A DNA stretch of 64,000 nt. Source: Candidatus Nanopelagicales bacterium. GTDB lineage: Bacteria > Actinomycetota > Actinomycetes > S36-B12 > CAIYMF01. Numbering within the stretch: the stretch's first letter is position 1; each line of letters begins with the position of its first letter. The notes below the pieces were generated by a model. That model was given only the letters and a program-made list of their open reading frames with translations. It made no database searches and was not told the origin of the DNA. Position numbers and translations under genes: made by a program. Below are positions 8,654 through 16,729 of the stretch, one piece after another. The stretch lies in contig JAFIHG010000047.1 in the NCBI GenBank assembly GCA_017848795.1, positions 62,001 through 126,000 on the forward strand, given 5' to 3'.

Positions 8654-8983
8654 TCAGCGCTGCAGGCCGCGCCGGCCCCACCACACCCACAGCGAGAGCG
8701 TCGCGACGACGAGCGCGAAACCGAACAGCAGGTCCTCCACCGGGGCGTACGCGATCCGGCCCTCCCCGAGGAACACCACCTCGCCCGACCCGAGCGAGCT
8801 CGCTGCGGCGTACCTGACCACTCCGGTGCCCGACAGCACGGCGTTGGTCAGCAGCTGGAAGCCGAACAGGATCGCGTAGGTCACCCAGAAGACCTTGCGC
8901 CCCAGCAGCCGGGTCCGCAGCACCCACACGTCGAGGACGACAGCGCACACCACCCCGAGCACCGCGAGCTGCGTGTAGGTCAT
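8654..8983 (-). CDS. crtYd: Lycopene cyclase domain protein, CrtYd type
   Basis: A 109-residue membrane protein with three hydrophobic segments and the family motif YAPVEDLLFGFALV near residue 80. In actinobacteria, two small polypeptides of this fold act together to cyclise the ends of lycopene (or of C50 carotenoids). The ATG at 8983 overlaps the stop of the partner gene as ATGA, so the two subunits are coupled. No C50 elongase (crtEb/lbtA type) is seen in the window, so a beta- or gamma-carotene product is more likely, but the ring type cannot be read from sequence alone. A longer frame to 9142 antisense to the partner is an artefact. Confidence 0.88.
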   Translation of the reverse strand: MTYTQLAVLGVVCAVVLDVWVLRTRLLGRKVFWVTYAILFGFQLLTNAVLSGTGVVRYAAASSLGSGEVVFLGEGRIAYAPVEDLLFGFALVVATLSLWVWWGRRGLQR

Positions 8984-9318
8984 CACCGGTCCTGCTCGTC
9001 GCCGACGGGCCAGCCGCGTACCGTCCGCACCGCCTCGAGCGCGAGGATCGCCGCCAGCGGCACCACCAGGAAGAACAGCGCCTCCTCCAGCGGCAGCCCG
9101 CCGGGGAGCACCACGCCGACGAACCAGTCCAGGTCGAACCACCAGTGGCCCTGCGCCACCGCGTAGAGGTCCCAGGCGGCGAACACCGCGGCGACCGGCA
9201 GCACGGTGGCCAGCAGCCGCTTCCAGCGGGCGAGCACGCGCACGTGCAGCACGAGCTCGAGCCAGCCGCTGGCCAGCAGGATGAAGACCAGGACGGCGAG
9301 GTAGGTCAGATGCCGCAC
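8983..9318 (-). CDS. crtYc: Lycopene cyclase domain protein, CrtYc type
   Basis: A 111-residue partner of the preceding cyclase subunit, with three hydrophobic segments and the motif [15 protein letters not shown] near residues 72-86; the Pro-x-Glu-Glu is conserved in heterodimeric and fused lycopene cyclases. The GTG at 9318 begins the conserved HLTYL start of this family; upstream residues in the same frame read antisense to thiE and are rejected. It lies 13 bp after the thiE stop on the same strand, so it may be co-transcribed with thiE, which would be an unusual pairing. Confidence 0.88.
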   Translation of the reverse strand: MRHLTYLAVLVFILLASGWLELVLHVRVLARWKRLLATVLPVAAVFAAWDLYAVAQGHWWFDLDWFVGVVLPGGLPLEEALFFLVVPLAAILALEAVRTVRGWPVGDEQDR

Positions 9319-9331
9319 GGACCGGCCTGCC

Positions 9332-9976
9332 TCAACCGTGCAGCGCGGTGCTGAGTTCGCGCGCCGCCGCACCGGGGTCGGCCGCCTCGGTGAGCGCGCG
9401 TACGACGACCACCCGCGTCGCGCCCGCCGCGAGCACCTGCGGCAGGCGCGCGGCGTCGATCCCGCCGATGGCGAACCAGGGCCGGGCCGGCGCGGTCGCG
9501 GCAACCGCCCGTACCAGCTCGAGCCCGGGCGCGGGCCGGCCCGGCTTGGTCGGGGTCGGCCAGCACGGGCCGACGGCGACGTAGTCGACACCGGGCTCCT
9601 GCAGCGCCGCCGTCGACTCGTGCAGCGCGTGGGAGGAGCGTCCGACGAGCACGTCGTCGCCGATGATCGACCGGGCCAGTGGCACCGCGAGGTCGTCCTG
9701 GCCCAGGTGCAGCACATCCGGGGCGGCGGCGAAGGCGATGTCCGCCCGGTCGTTCACGGCGGCGAGCGCTCCGTGCCGGTGGGCGGCCCGGGTGACGATC
9801 TCGAGCGCGGCGAGCTCGTCGCGCGCCTCCATCCCCTTCTGGCGCAGCTGGACGACATCGACGCCGCCGGCGAGCACCTCGTCCAGGAAGGTCTCGAGAT
9901 CGGCCGGCCCGCTGCGCGCGTCCGTGCACAGGTACAGCCGCGCGTCCGCCAGCCGCGCCACCCGTTCGTCCCGCAT
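9332..9976 (-). CDS. thiE: Thiamine-phosphate synthase
   Basis: A 214-residue TIM-barrel enzyme that joins the thiazole and pyrimidine moieties into thiamine phosphate. Visible motifs are [14 protein letters not shown] (pyrimidine and pyrophosphate binding), [40 protein letters not shown] and [11 protein letters not shown], in the standard order. The ATG at 9976 is preceded at 6 nt by TTGGAT, a poor -10, and there is no clear ribosome-binding site. It is transcribed away from the TPP riboswitch and the thiOSG genes, so this copy is probably not under that switch. Confidence 0.94.
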   Translation of the reverse strand: MRDERVARLADARLYLCTDARSGPADLETFLDEVLAGGVDVVQLRQKGMEARDELAALEIVTRAAHRHGALAAVNDRADIAFAAAPDVLHLGQDDLAVPLARSIIGDDVLVGRSSHALHESTAALQEPGVDYVAVGPCWPTPTKPGRPAPGLELVRAVAATAPARPWFAIGGIDAARLPQVLAAGATRVVVVRALTEAADPGAAARELSTALHG

Positions 9977-10084
9977 GCCCTCATCCAACCCCAACGCACC
10001 GGACGGGGCCCGCACGCCGCCGAGCGGCGGCCCGCGCCCATCCGGCCGCGGGCGGCGCGGCACGCCCGGAGGTACGCTGGCGAG

Positions 10085-10178
10085 GTCCCCGGGAGTCGCG
10101 GTACGGCGCGGCTGAGAGGGCGAGCCGACACCTCGCCGACCGGACGAACCTGATCCGGCTCGCACCGGCGGAGGGAGT
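10085..10178 (+). promoter_or_regulatory. TPP (thi-box) riboswitch
   Basis: The region contains the conserved CTGAGAG core (10111-10117) and the second conserved block GAACCTGATCCGG (10145-10157), followed by CACCGGCGGAGGGAG, in the spacing of thiamine pyrophosphate aptamers. The purine-rich GGAGGGAG at the 3' end lies 5-8 nt before the thiO GTG. The aptamer's closing stem can therefore sequester the ribosome-binding site, and control is probably at translation initiation. It would switch off thiO-thiS-thiG when thiamine pyrophosphate is abundant. Confidence 0.92.
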
Positions 10179-10181
10179 GAC

Positions 10182-11362
10182 GTGGACCCCAGCGGCACCG
10201 CACGGCCCGACGACGACGACGTCGTCGTCGTCGGCGCGGGACTGGTCGGCCTGTCGAGCGCCTGGCAGCTCGCGCGCCGTGGCGTGACGGTGACCGTGAT
10301 CGACCCCGACCCCGGACACGGCGCGTCGTGGGCGGCGGCGGGCATGCTCGCCCCGGTCACCGAGGCGACGTACGGCGAGCAGGACCTGCTCGAGCTGCTG
10401 CTCGCCGGTGCCCAGCGGTGGCCGGCGTACGCCGCCGAGCTGGGCGCCGACTCCGGACGGGATCCAGGGCTGCGCGAGGAGGGCACGCTCGTGCTGGCGC
10501 GCGACGCCGGTGACCTCGCCGAGCTGGAGCGCTGGGCCGGGTACGCCGAGGGTCTCGGCCTGCCGGTGCAGCACCTGACCGGCCGCGAGTGCCGCGCCCA
10601 CGAACCGCTGCTCGCCCCCCAGCTGCGCGCCGGGCTGCTCACCGGGGACCACAGCGCCCACAACCGGCAGACCGTCACGGCGCTGCTGGCGGCGTGCGAG
10701 AACCGCGGCGTGCGTGTGCTGCGCCAGCGGGTCGAACGGGTGGACGTCGCGGACGGCCGGGTCGCCGGGGTCCGGCTCGCCGACGGCGCCGCACGTCCGG
10801 TGCGTACGGTCGTCGTCGCCGCAGGTGCCTGGAGCGGGCAGCTGCTGGCCGGCGTGCTGGACGTCCCGGTACGCCCGGTGCGCGGCACGATCCTGCGCCT
10901 CGGCACACCACCGGACTACCTGGCCGCCGGGGGCGTGCTGTCCCGGACCGTGCGCGGCACCGTCGCCGGCGCGCACGTGTACCTGGTGCCGCGCGCCGAC
11001 GGAGAGCTGGTCGTCGGGGCGACGAGCGACGAGGTCGGGTTCGACGACCGGCCGACCGCCGGCGGCGTGTGGCAGCTGCTGCGCGACGCCCGCGAGCTGC
11101 TGCCGGTCGTCTCGGAGCTCACCTTCGTCGAGGCGTGGAGCGGGTTGCGTCCGTACGCCCCCGACAACGCGCCGATGGTGGGGACGACCGGGATCGAGGG
11201 GCTGCTCGTCGCGACCGGGCACGGGCGCAACGGGGTCCTGCTCTCCCCCGCGACCGCCGACGCGGTCGTCGGGCTGGTGCTCGACGGTACACCGGGCGGG
11301 ATCTGGAAGCCGTTCTCACCGTTAAGATTCACCCAGGTACCTGTGACCCAGGAGGTGGGTTC

Positions 11363-11366
<4 letters not shown>
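10182..11366 (+). CDS. thiO: Glycine oxidase ThiO
   Basis: A 394-residue FAD-dependent oxidase that makes dehydroglycine for the thiazole ring of thiamine. The FAD-binding GxGxxG is [18 protein letters not shown] near residues 10-27, followed by [13 protein letters not shown], typical of ThiO and other DAO-family members. [13 protein letters not shown] and [11 protein letters not shown] at the C-terminus are the family's second signature. The GTG at 10182 lies just after the riboswitch ribosome-binding site. The stop overlaps thiS, placing thiO, thiS and thiG in one operon. Confidence 0.94.
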
Positions 11367-12377
<1,011 letters not shown>

Positions 12378-12388
12378 GGCGATCCCTC

Positions 12389-12432
12389 GTTGGCGGGTGT
12401 CGTGCACGTATACCGGCACCACACCCGCCAAC
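12389..12432 (+). repeat. Intergenic palindrome, family A, copy 1
   Basis: A 44-bp imperfect palindrome with perfect 12-bp arms (GTTGGCGGGTGT and ACACCCGCCAAC) around a centre containing GTGCACGTATACC; several inner positions also pair. It lies just after thiG and could end the thi transcript or be a REP-like element. A second copy follows 15 bp later. Confidence 0.85.
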
Positions 12433-12447
12433 GAAACGAGCCCGTGC

Positions 12448-12491
12448 GCTGGCGGGTGTCGTGCGCGTATAGCCGCATGACACCCGCCAAC
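12448..12491 (+). repeat. Intergenic palindrome, family A, copy 2
   Basis: A 44-bp near copy of the preceding palindrome, in the same orientation, with arms GCTGGCGGGTGTC and GACACCCGCCAAC (one mismatch) and centre GTGCGCGTATAGCCGC. The left arm has one substitution against copy 1, while the stem is kept, which suggests selection for folding. Confidence 0.85.
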
Positions 12492-12534
12492 GCGGCCCGG
12501 CGCGCCGACAAGGGCTCCGGGCGCGAGCGGAACG

Positions 12535-12540
12535 TACGAT
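12535..12540 (+). promoter_or_regulatory. Probable -10 element of the PASTA kinase gene
   Basis: TACGAT ends 6 nt before the GTG at 12547 and no Shine-Dalgarno sequence is present, which is consistent with a leaderless transcript. Confidence 0.5.
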
Positions 12541-12546
12541 GCCCGG

Positions 12547-14475
12547 GTGGACACGAGTGCCGGACGCGCTGGGGGCGCGACGGCGGTGCGCGACGCGATG
12601 ATCGGCCGGCTGGTCGATGGCCGTTACCTGATCCAGTCGCGGATCGCCCGCGGCGGCATGGCCACCGTCTACCTCGCCACCGACCAGCGCCTGGACCGGG
12701 CGGTGGCGCTCAAGGTGATGCACGCCGGGCTGGCCGAGGACGAGGCGTTCGTCGCGCGGTTCCAGCGGGAGGCCAAGGCGGCCGCCCGGCTCACCCATCC
12801 GCACGTGGTGTCGGTGTATGACCAGGGCGAGGCCGACGGGCTGGTCTACCTCGCGATGGAGTACGTCGCCGGGCGCACCGTCCGGGACGTGCTGCGCGAG
12901 CACGGCCGGCTCACCCCGGCACAGGCGCTGACCGTGCTGGACCCCGTGCTGCAGGCGCTCGTGGCCGCGCACCGCGCCGGATACGTCCACCGCGACATCA
13001 AGCCCGAGAACGTGCTCATCGGCGACGACGGGGCGGTGAAGGTCGCCGACTTCGGGCTCGCCCGGGCGATCAGCACCGAGAGCTCGACCACCACCCACGG
13101 CGTACTGATCGGGACCGTCGCGTACCTGTCCCCCGAGCAGGTCGAGCGCAGCATCGCCGACGCCCGCAGCGACGTGTACGGCTGCGGGATCCTGCTGTAC
13201 GAGATGCTCACCGGGGCCGTGCCCTTCGCCGGGGAGACACCGCTCGCAGTCGCCTACCAGCACGTGAACGCCGTGGTGCCGCGCCCGTCGAGCGTGCGCC
13301 GCGAGGTGCCGCGGGTCGTCGACGACCTGGTCGTACAGGCGACCCGCCGCGACCCGGACGGACGCTGGCCCGACGCCCAGGCGTTCCTCGACGCGGTACG
13401 CGGCGCACGCAGCACCCTGCCCGCGCCCCAGCCGCTCACCGTCGACCTCACCGACGGCGCCCGCACCCTGGTGGTGCCGCTCACCGACACCGCCCACCCG
13501 AGCGCTCCGCCCGCCGCACCGCACAAGACGAGCCGCCGCCAGCGGCGAGCCGCACGCCGCGCGGCCCGCGGCGGGCGGCGACGCGGGCGGGGCTGGGTCG
13601 TGCTGCTGGCGATCCTGCTCGCGGCGGCCCTCGTCGGTGGAGCGGGCTGGTGGTACGGCTCGGCGCGCGCGGTCCCCGTACCCGGGGTGACCGGCAAGAC
13701 GATGTCGCAAGCCCAGCAGGCGTTCGCCGGCTCGGAGCTGACGATCGAGGCGGGCGAGCAGGCGTACAGCGAGTCGGTCGCCAAGGGACGCATCATCACG
13801 ACCGACCCGGCGCCCGGCGGCGAGGCGCGGGTCGGTTCGGTCGTACGCGCGACCGTCTCGCTCGGCCCCGAACGGTTCACCGTGCCGGACCTCGCCGAGC
13901 GGTCGGTGGCCGACGCCCGTACCGCCCTGTCCGAGGGCAACCTGCTGGCCGCCAAGACCGTGCAACGCCAGTACGACGAGTCAGTGACCAAGGGCCTGGT
14001 GATCGCCACCACCCCCAAGCCGGGCGCCCAGCTGCGGCGCGGCACGCCGGTCACGCTGATCGTCAGCCGCGGCCCGCAGCCGATCCCGGTGCCGGGCGGG
14101 CTCGCGGGCTCCACCGTCGCCGACGCCAAGGCCGCGCTCGCGCGGGTCGGGCTCGAGGCGACGACCAGCGAGCAGTTCTCGATGGCGCAGCCGGCCGGGC
14201 GGGTGATCTCCACCAGACCGGCGGCGGGCAAGAAGTTGCACCGCGGCGACACCGTGGCGCTCGTGGTCAGCAACGGCCCGCCCCCGGTGGACGTCCCCAG
14301 CGTGCGTGGCATGGGCGAGAGCGACGCGGTCACCAAGCTGCGCTCGCTCGGCCTGAAGGTGAAGGTGAACAAGCCGGCGCTCGGCTACACCCCCTTCGGT
14401 CTGGTGCAGGGGCAGAGCGCGGTCGGGCAGGGTGCGCTGCGCAAGGGCGACACCATCACCATCACCGTCGTCTGA
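12547..14475 (+). CDS. Membrane Ser/Thr protein kinase with four PASTA domains
   Basis: A 642-residue PknB-like receptor kinase. The kinase domain spans about residues 20-285 with the glycine loop ARGGMATVY, VALKVM lysine, catalytic HRDIKPENVL, and the DFGLAR metal site. The activation segment (TESSTTTHGVLIGTVAYLSPEQ) has several Ser/Thr. A basic stretch precedes one transmembrane helix (about 353-373). Four extracellular PASTA repeats follow (about 377-642), ending in DTITITVV. PASTA repeats bind peptidoglycan fragments or lipid II, so the kinase probably reports cell-wall state. The related mycobacterial kinase near a DAHP synthase (PknL) lacks PASTA domains, as I recall, whereas a streptomycete relative has them. 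Confidence 0.93.
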   Translation: MDTSAGRAGGATAVRDAMIGRLVDGRYLIQSRIARGGMATVYLATDQRLDRAVALKVMHAGLAEDEAFVARFQREAKAAARLTHPHVVSVYDQGEADGLVYLAMEYVAGRTVRDVLREHGRLTPAQALTVLDPVLQALVAAHRAGYVHRDIKPENVLIGDDGAVKVADFGLARAISTESSTTTHGVLIGTVAYLSPEQVERSIADARSDVYGCGILLYEMLTGAVPFAGETPLAVAYQHVNAVVPRPSSVRREVPRVVDDLVVQATRRDPDGRWPDAQAFLDAVRGARSTLPAPQPLTVDLTDGARTLVVPLTDTAHPSAPPAAPHKTSRRQRRAARRAARGGRRRGRGWVVLLAILLAAALVGGAGWWYGSARAVPVPGVTGKTMSQAQQAFAGSELTIEAGEQAYSESVAKGRIITTDPAPGGEARVGSVVRATVSLGPERFTVPDLAERSVADARTALSEGNLLAAKTVQRQYDESVTKGLVIATTPKPGAQLRRGTPVTLIVSRGPQPIPVPGGLAGSTVADAKAALARVGLEATTSEQFSMAQPAGRVISTRPAAGKKLHRGDTVALVVSNGPPPVDVPSVRGMGESDAVTKLRSLGLKVKVNKPALGYTPFGLVQGQSAVGQGALRKGDTITITVV

Positions 14476-14563
14476 TCCGCGCCCGGTCCGCCCCGGTCGC
14501 CACCCCTGGTCCGCCCCAGGTCCACATGGTGGGACCGGTGTCCGGCGGACGGACAAGGTGGCG

Positions 14564-14569
14564 TAGCAT
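14564..14569 (+). promoter_or_regulatory. Probable -10 element for the aromatic leader peptide
   Basis: TAGCAT ends 7 nt before the GTG at 14577. Transcription would begin at or next to the start codon, giving a leaderless leader peptide. No convincing -35 hexamer is seen. AAGGTGG at 14555-14561 is too far from the GTG for a normal ribosome-binding site. Confidence 0.5.
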
Positions 14570-14576
14570 CCCCGTC

Positions 14577-14642
14577 GTGCGGCAGTTCTGGTTCGGCTAT
14601 GCCTTCCCCCTCGGGGCTCCCCCGACGGGCCGGCACCGCTGA
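14577..14642 (+). CDS. Aromatic-rich leader peptide, putative attenuator of the DAHP synthase gene
   Basis: A 21-codon open frame reads M-R-Q-F-W-F-G-Y-A-F and continues to a TGA at 14640-14642. Five of the seven residues at positions 4-10 are aromatic, and all three aromatic amino acids are present. It lies 95 bp before a DAHP synthase, the first enzyme of aromatic synthesis, and in front of mutually exclusive hairpins. Leader peptides of this kind let ribosome stalling on scarce aminoacyl-tRNA control transcription, as in trp and pheA operons. The peptide itself is probably not functional. The reading is direct; the regulatory role is inferred. Confidence 0.72.
   Translation: MRQFWFGYAFPLGAPPTGRHR
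14611..14625 (+). promoter_or_regulatory. Leader hairpin competing with the antiterminator
   Basis: TCGGGG (14611-14616) pairs with CCCCGA (14620-14625) around a CTC loop. The overlapping bases CGGGGCTC (14612-14619) can instead pair perfectly with GAGCCCCG at 14664-14671. That pairing would block the downstream hairpin at 14664-14691, so these structures exclude each other. This is the arrangement expected of an attenuator. Confidence 0.55.
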
Positions 14643-14663
14643 CGCGCCGCCACCGCCCACCCA

Positions 14664-14691
14664 GAGCCCCGAGCCGATCCGGCCGGGGCTC
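14664..14691 (+). terminator. Attenuator-type terminator hairpin before the DAHP synthase gene
   Basis: GAGCCCCG (14664-14671) and CGGGGCTC (14684-14691) form a perfect 8-bp stem, extended inward by GCC/GGC after one bulged base. There is no long U run, which is common for actinobacterial terminators. The left arm is also complementary to the leader-peptide segment 14612-14619. A further 6-bp hairpin (14701-14720) lies just before the ribosome-binding site. Confidence 0.55.
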
Positions 14692-14736
14692 CGTCATGAG
14701 CGGGCCGGGCGGCGGGCCCGAACCGAAGGAGAACCC

Positions 14737-15777
14737 ATGGTCGTCGTGATGGCACCGGACGCCACCGAGGCCGACCTCGCCGAGGTCGTCACCCGCGTCA
14801 CCGGCGCGGGCGGCGAGGCCTTCGTCAGCCGCGGCGAGTCCCGCACCGTGATCGGCTTGGTCGGCGACATCGACCGCTTCCACGGTCTGAACCTGCGCGC
14901 GCTCACCGGCGTCGCCGAGGTGGTGCGCGTCTCCACGCCGTACAAGCTCGTCTCCCGGGAGCACCACGCCCCCTCGACGGTGCACGTGGGCGAGGCGCGC
15001 GTGCCGATCGGGCCGGGCGGGTTCACCCTGATCGCCGGGCCCTGCGCCGTCGAGACGGCGGAGCAGACGCTGCAGGCCGCGCAGATGGCCGTCGCGGCCG
15101 GCGCGAGCCTGCTGCGCGGCGGGGCGTTCAAGCCGCGCAGCTCGCCGTACGCCTTCCAGGGCCTGGGCGAGGCGGGGCTGGCGATCCTCGCCGACGTCCG
15201 CGCCGAGACCGGGCTGCCGATCGTCACCGAGGTGGTCGACGCGCACGACGTGGAGCTCGTCGCCTCGTACGCCGACATGCTGCAGGTGGGTACCCGCAAC
15301 GCGCAGAACTTCGCGCTGCTGGCCGCGGTCGGGCAGGCCGGCAAACCGGTGATGCTCAAGCGGGGTATGAGCTCGACCCTCGAGGAGTGGCTGCTCGCCG
15401 CCGAGTACGTCGCGCAGCGCGGCAACCTCGCGATCGTGCTGTGTGAGCGCGGCATCCGCACCTTCGAGAAGGCGACCCGCAACACCCTCGACATCTCGGC
15501 GGTGCCGGTGTGCCAGTCGCTCTCGCACCTGCCGGTCATCGTCGACCCGTCCCACTCCGGCGGCCGGCGCGACCTGGTCGTACCGCTGTCGCGTGCGGCG
15601 ATCGCGGTGGGCGCGGACGGCATCATCGTGGATGTGCACCCGCATCCGGACGTCGCGCTGTGCGACGGGCCGCAGGCGCTGGTCGACGGCGACCTGCGCG
15701 ACCTCGCGGCGGCCGTGCGCAACCTCCCGCCGCTGGTCGGCCGCACCCCGGTCGGCGCACCGCTCCGGGTCGGGTGA
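14737..15777 (+). CDS. aroF: 3-deoxy-7-phosphoheptulonate synthase, type I beta
   Basis: A 346-residue DAHP synthase that condenses erythrose 4-phosphate and phosphoenolpyruvate, the entry step of the shikimate pathway. The N-terminal ferredoxin-like regulatory domain (about 1-70) is of the type known from Thermotoga. The barrel shows LIAGPCAVET, LRGGAFKPRSSPYAFQG, VGTRNAQNF, MLKRGMSST, CERGIRTFE, IVDPSHSGGRRDLV and VDVHPHPD, with the metal-binding Cys, His, Glu and Asp in place. The ATG at 14737 follows GAAGGAG by 5 nt; a longer frame from 14599 overlaps the attenuator and is rejected. A second, unrelated class II DAHP synthase lies 4-5 kb downstream. Confidence 0.93.
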   Translation: MVVVMAPDATEADLAEVVTRVTGAGGEAFVSRGESRTVIGLVGDIDRFHGLNLRALTGVAEVVRVSTPYKLVSREHHAPSTVHVGEARVPIGPGGFTLIAGPCAVETAEQTLQAAQMAVAAGASLLRGGAFKPRSSPYAFQGLGEAGLAILADVRAETGLPIVTEVVDAHDVELVASYADMLQVGTRNAQNFALLAAVGQAGKPVMLKRGMSSTLEEWLLAAEYVAQRGNLAIVLCERGIRTFEKATRNTLDISAVPVCQSLSHLPVIVDPSHSGGRRDLVVPLSRAAIAVGADGIIVDVHPHPDVALCDGPQALVDGDLRDLAAAVRNLPPLVGRTPVGAPLRVG

Positions 15778-15840
15778 ACCACGCGGGCCTGGGGATGTGA
15801 TGCACGCCACGTCCCGTACGGTTGGCGCGCCTCGCGCAGG

Positions 15841-15859
15841 ACAGGTTAGCCTCCCCTAA
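15841..15859 (+). promoter_or_regulatory. DtxR/IdeR iron box before bfd
   Basis: The site starts ACAGGTTAGCCT and ends CCCCTAA. By eye it matches the 19-bp consensus TTAGGTTAGSCTAACCTAA at 15 of 19 positions. It lies 31 bp before the bfd TTG. IdeR-type regulators repress or activate from such sites depending on position, so iron-dependent control of bfd, and perhaps bfr, is expected. Confidence 0.75.
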
Positions 15860-15890
15860 CGACATCGCCGATGTTGACGGGAGCCCCGCG

Positions 15891-16094
15891 TTGTACGCCT
15901 GCCTGTGCCATGCCGTGACCGTCGAGCAGGTCGAGCTCGCGGTCCTCGCAGGCGCCGACACGGTGGAGGAGATCGGCGAGGCGACCCTCGCCGGCACCGG
16001 GTGCGGCTGCTGCCACAGCCGGCTGCGCGGGGTCATCGAACGTGTCCAGCTCGGCATGCCGGCCCTCGCCGATCACATCCGCCAACCGGCCTGA
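15891..16094 (+). CDS. bfd: Bacterioferritin-associated ferredoxin
   Basis: A 67-residue [2Fe-2S] protein that takes electrons to bacterioferritin to release stored iron. With the TTG start at 15891 the cluster ligands fall at Cys4, Cys6, Cys38 and Cys41, the positions known in Pseudomonas Bfd; Cys40 is additional. GACGGGAG at 15876-15883 gives a ribosome-binding site 7 nt before the TTG. A longer frame from 15822 would run through the iron box and is rejected. Placement in front of bfr fits a store-and-release pair. Confidence 0.9.
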   Translation: MYACLCHAVTVEQVELAVLAGADTVEEIGEATLAGTGCGCCHSRLRGVIERVQLGMPALADHIRQPA

Positions 16095-16113
16095 ACCCGG
16101 CGCGGCGCCGGGC

Positions 16114-16119
16114 TACAGT
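16114..16119 (+). promoter_or_regulatory. Probable -10 element of bfr
   Basis: TACAGT ends 7 nt before the bfr ATG and no ribosome-binding site is present. This suggests bfr has its own leaderless transcript in addition to any read-through from bfd. Confidence 0.5.
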
Positions 16120-16126
16120 CGCGGGC

Positions 16127-16606
16127 ATGCAGGGTGACGTACGGGTTCTCGAACTCCTCAACGCGCAGCTGACCGCCGAGCTGACCGCGATCAATCAGTA
16201 CTTCCTCCACGCCCGGATGCAGGAGAACTGGGGCTACCCCAAGCTCGCCGCGTACACCCGCCACGAGTCCATCGACGAGATGCGCCACGCGGAGCGGCTC
16301 ACCGACCGCATCCTGTTCCTCGAGGGCCTGCCGAACTACCAGCGCCTCGGCACCCTCAACATCGGGCAGAGCGTGCCCGAGCAGCTCGCCGCCGACCTGC
16401 AGATCGAGCTCGAGGCCGTGACCCGGCTGCGGGAGGGCATCGCCTACATGCGGGAGGTCGGCGACATCACGAGCGCGAACCTCTTCGAGGCGATCCTGGC
16501 CGACGAGGAGAGCCACATCGACTACCTCGAGACCCAGCTCGGCCTGATCGAGGAGCTCGGCACCGCGCTCTACCTCGCGCAACTGGTCGATCAGCCCTCC
16601 TCCTGA
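16127..16606 (+). CDS. bfr: Bacterioferritin
   Basis: A 159-residue heme-containing iron-storage subunit of the 24-mer cage. The dinuclear ferroxidase ligands Glu18, Glu51, His54, Glu94, Glu127 and His130 are all present, and Met52 is the expected axial heme ligand at the two-fold interface. The ATG at 16127 gives the exact canonical numbering. It works with Bfd, encoded just upstream. Confidence 0.96.
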   Translation: MQGDVRVLELLNAQLTAELTAINQYFLHARMQENWGYPKLAAYTRHESIDEMRHAERLTDRILFLEGLPNYQRLGTLNIGQSVPEQLAADLQIELEAVTRLREGIAYMREVGDITSANLFEAILADEESHIDYLETQLGLIEELGTALYLAQLVDQPSS

Positions 16607-16662
16607 CCTCCTCATCCGATCCGCGGCGCGCGGCTGTGCGCGTAGCGGCGCCGTTCCCTCCG

Positions 16663-16710
16663 TCGCTGCCGCTACGGTGCCGCCCCTCGCTGACGCTACG
16701 GTGTCGCCCA
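16663..16710 (+). repeat. 24-bp tandem duplication carrying TACGGT
   Basis: Two adjacent 24-bp units, 16663-16686 and 16687-16710, start TCGCTGCCGCTACGGTG and TCGCTGACGCTACGGTG and differ at only three positions. Each holds a TACGGT that could serve as a -10 element for the following gene, so the duplication may have doubled a promoter. Confidence 0.7.
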
Positions 16711-16729
16711 CCGACGACGGGAGAGGCGC

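Noticed and set aside
6939-8948. Very long minus-strand open frame continuing from barstar
   Set aside because: GC-rich DNA leaves antisense frames open; this stretch is antisense to crtB and overlaps the RNase in another frame, with no recognisable domain.
14505-14536. Terminator after the PASTA kinase gene (CCTGG/CCAGG and GGTCC/GGACC stems)
   Set aside because: The stems are short, overlap each other and lack a U tract, so I do not list them as a terminator.
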